Positions 6,167-6,893 of a stretch of DNA of 6,893 bases are shown in pieces. Position 1 is the stretch's first letter. Each line of letters opens with the position of its first letter. The notes under the pieces are model-generated. The model worked only from the letters and a program-made list of their open reading frames with translations, was not told the DNA's origin and did not search any database. Where the stretch lies: assembly GCA_030837935.1 (NCBI GenBank), contig JAUQXU010000449.1:1-6893 (forward strand). Reading direction: 5' to 3'. The DNA comes from Candidatus Brocadia sp. (GTDB lineage Bacteria > Planctomycetota > Brocadiia > Brocadiales > Brocadiaceae). The position numbers were made by a program, and so were the translations under genes.

Positions 6167-6248
6167 AATATAACATTTTTAACTTAGTAACAACAACAAT
6201 AAATAATGTAATTTTCTAATCCAGTAATAAAACAATATTTTAGCTGAA

Positions 6249-6274
6249 GCACGGACAAATAAGTTTATCCATGC
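6249..6274 (-). other. RNA hairpin downstream of nifJ
   Basis: On the minus-strand RNA, GCATGGATAAA and TTTGTCCGTGC form an 11-bp stem with a CUUA loop, two of the pairs being G-U wobbles. On the plus strand the same positions would be C-A mismatches, so the structure favours the nifJ transcript. It starts 48 nt after the nifJ stop. No T-run follows directly, so it may be a 3'-end stabiliser or a factor-dependent stop rather than an intrinsic terminator. Confidence 0.5.
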
Positions 6275-6321
6275 CCTCCAATTACTATGCCAGCTTTAGT
6301 TCCTTCCTGCTATTACCAACG

Positions 6322-6893
6322 CTAAACAGGCGACCACGCTGCCTGGTGCTTGAGCAGTTTCCACCTCCTCTGAATTTCCACTTCCGCCTGCTTCATGAGC
6401 GCTGCCGCTACGTCCGGATTACTTGCCTTCAGAGCACGATAGCGATTTTCTTTGTAGGCATATTCTTCAAAAGAAACTGACGGGTCTTTGCTGTCAATGA
6501 CCAGGGGATTCTTTCCCTCTGCCTCAAGCTGCGGATTGTAACGATAGAGGGGCCAATAACCGCTTGCAACGGCCTTTTTCTGCTGCTCGATCCCCCTGCT
6601 CATGTCAAAGCCATGGGCAATACAGACTGAATATGCAACAATGAGCGCAGGCCCGTTGTATGCCACGGCTTCCGTAAACGCCCTGACTGTCTGGGCAAGA
6701 TTTGCCCCAAATGCTACCTGGGCAACGTAAACCTTGCCATAGGTGGCCATCATCAAACCAATATTCTTTTTGTGAGTCCTCTTCCCGCCGGCAGCAAACT
6801 GGGCAATCGCGCCAAGCGGCGTTGCCTTGGACATCTGTCCACCTGTGTTAGAATAAACCTCGGTATCCATAATCAGGAGCTTTATGTTTTCAC
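6322..6893 (-). CDS. nifJ: pyruvate:ferredoxin (flavodoxin) oxidoreductase, C-terminal part
   Basis: The C-terminal end of the large single-chain enzyme that oxidatively decarboxylates pyruvate with CoA to acetyl-CoA and reduces ferredoxin or flavodoxin, using thiamine pyrophosphate and three [4Fe-4S] clusters. The gene runs in from the right edge: the frame is open from 6893, reading ENIKLLIMDTEVYSNTGGQM, so the ATG at 6870 is internal. Seen: the thiamine-domain block DTEVYSNTGGQMSKATPLGA; the AAGGKRTHKKNIG loop; the YSVCIAHGFDM motif, whose Cys is the late ligand of the proximal iron-sulfur cluster in this family; and a C-terminal extension ending in HQAAWSPV before TAG at 6322. Roughly 190 of the usual 1170-1200 residues are present. 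It is cytosolic and central to anaerobic carbon metabolism. The paralogous subunit-type enzymes lack such a fused C-terminal extension, which supports the single-chain form. Confidence 0.93.
   Translation of the reverse strand, partial: ENIKLLIMDTEVYSNTGGQMSKATPLGAIAQFAAGGKRTHKKNIGLMMATYGKVYVAQVAFGANLAQTVRAFTEAVAYNGPALIVAYSVCIAHGFDMSRGIEQQKKAVASGYWPLYRYNPQLEAEGKNPLVIDSKDPSVSFEEYAYKENRYRALKASNPDVAAALMKQAEVEIQRRWKLLKHQAAWSPV

Noticed and set aside
6240..6275. Ten-codon minus-strand frame (ATG at 6273) after a GGAGG
   Set aside because: The spacing to the ribosome binding site is only 2 nt, the peptide is 10 residues, and it coincides with an RNA hairpin that explains the sequence better.
1..6893. 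tRNA, rRNA, CRISPR array, IS element or attachment site
   Set aside because: I looked on both strands for cloverleaf arms, regularly spaced repeats, transposase motifs and terminal inverted repeats and saw none.

Overview
The window reads as a piece of chromosome from an anaerobic or microaerophilic bacterium of moderate GC content. It carries ordinary housekeeping genes, an oxygen/iron-handling ferritin-like protein, and the end of a pyruvate:ferredoxin oxidoreductase. A Pro/Thr-linked RCC1 surface-type protein, pyruvate:ferredoxin oxidoreductase and a rubredoxin-less rubrerythrin together bring anammox-type Planctomycetes (Brocadiales) to mind. That is a hunch from gene flavour, not a result; no sequence search was possible.

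Left part (1-3660). rsmD (16S rRNA guanine-N2 methyltransferase) lies on the minus strand. It is divergent from a plus-strand series that starts with prfB (release factor 2). prfB is not one open frame: codons 1-23 end at an in-frame UGA, and the protein continues after the classical autoregulatory +1 frameshift at CTT-TGA-C. A near-consensus sigma-70 promoter (TTGACA, 18 bp, TATAAT) lies about 180 bp upstream of prfB. glyA (serine hydroxymethyltransferase) follows, and a textbook intrinsic terminator closes it.

Middle (3661-5376). gpsA (glycerol-3-phosphate dehydrogenase) begins only 17 bp after that terminator and has no visible ribosome binding site. A 161-residue ferritin-like diiron protein follows with a very strong ribosome binding site. 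A perfect 28-bp palindrome, probably a dispersed REP-like element, lies beyond it.

Right part (5377-6893, minus strand). The C-terminal end of nifJ/por enters from the right edge. Downstream of it lies an RNA element whose conserved blocks and spacing match the c-di-GMP-I (GEMM) riboswitch. These are GCAAACC, a GNRA-capped stem, GACGCAAAG, four bases, GGGTCT, a hairpin, then AGTAGC. A strong intrinsic terminator follows as the likely expression platform. The gene it would control encodes a secreted RCC1/carboxypeptidase-regulatory-like protein, but that gene is broken: it has no usable start at the expected distance from its ribosome binding site, and a one-base frameshift in a run of four C lies just after the signal peptide. 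The riboswitch, terminator and broken secreted-protein gene together are the most interesting part of the window.
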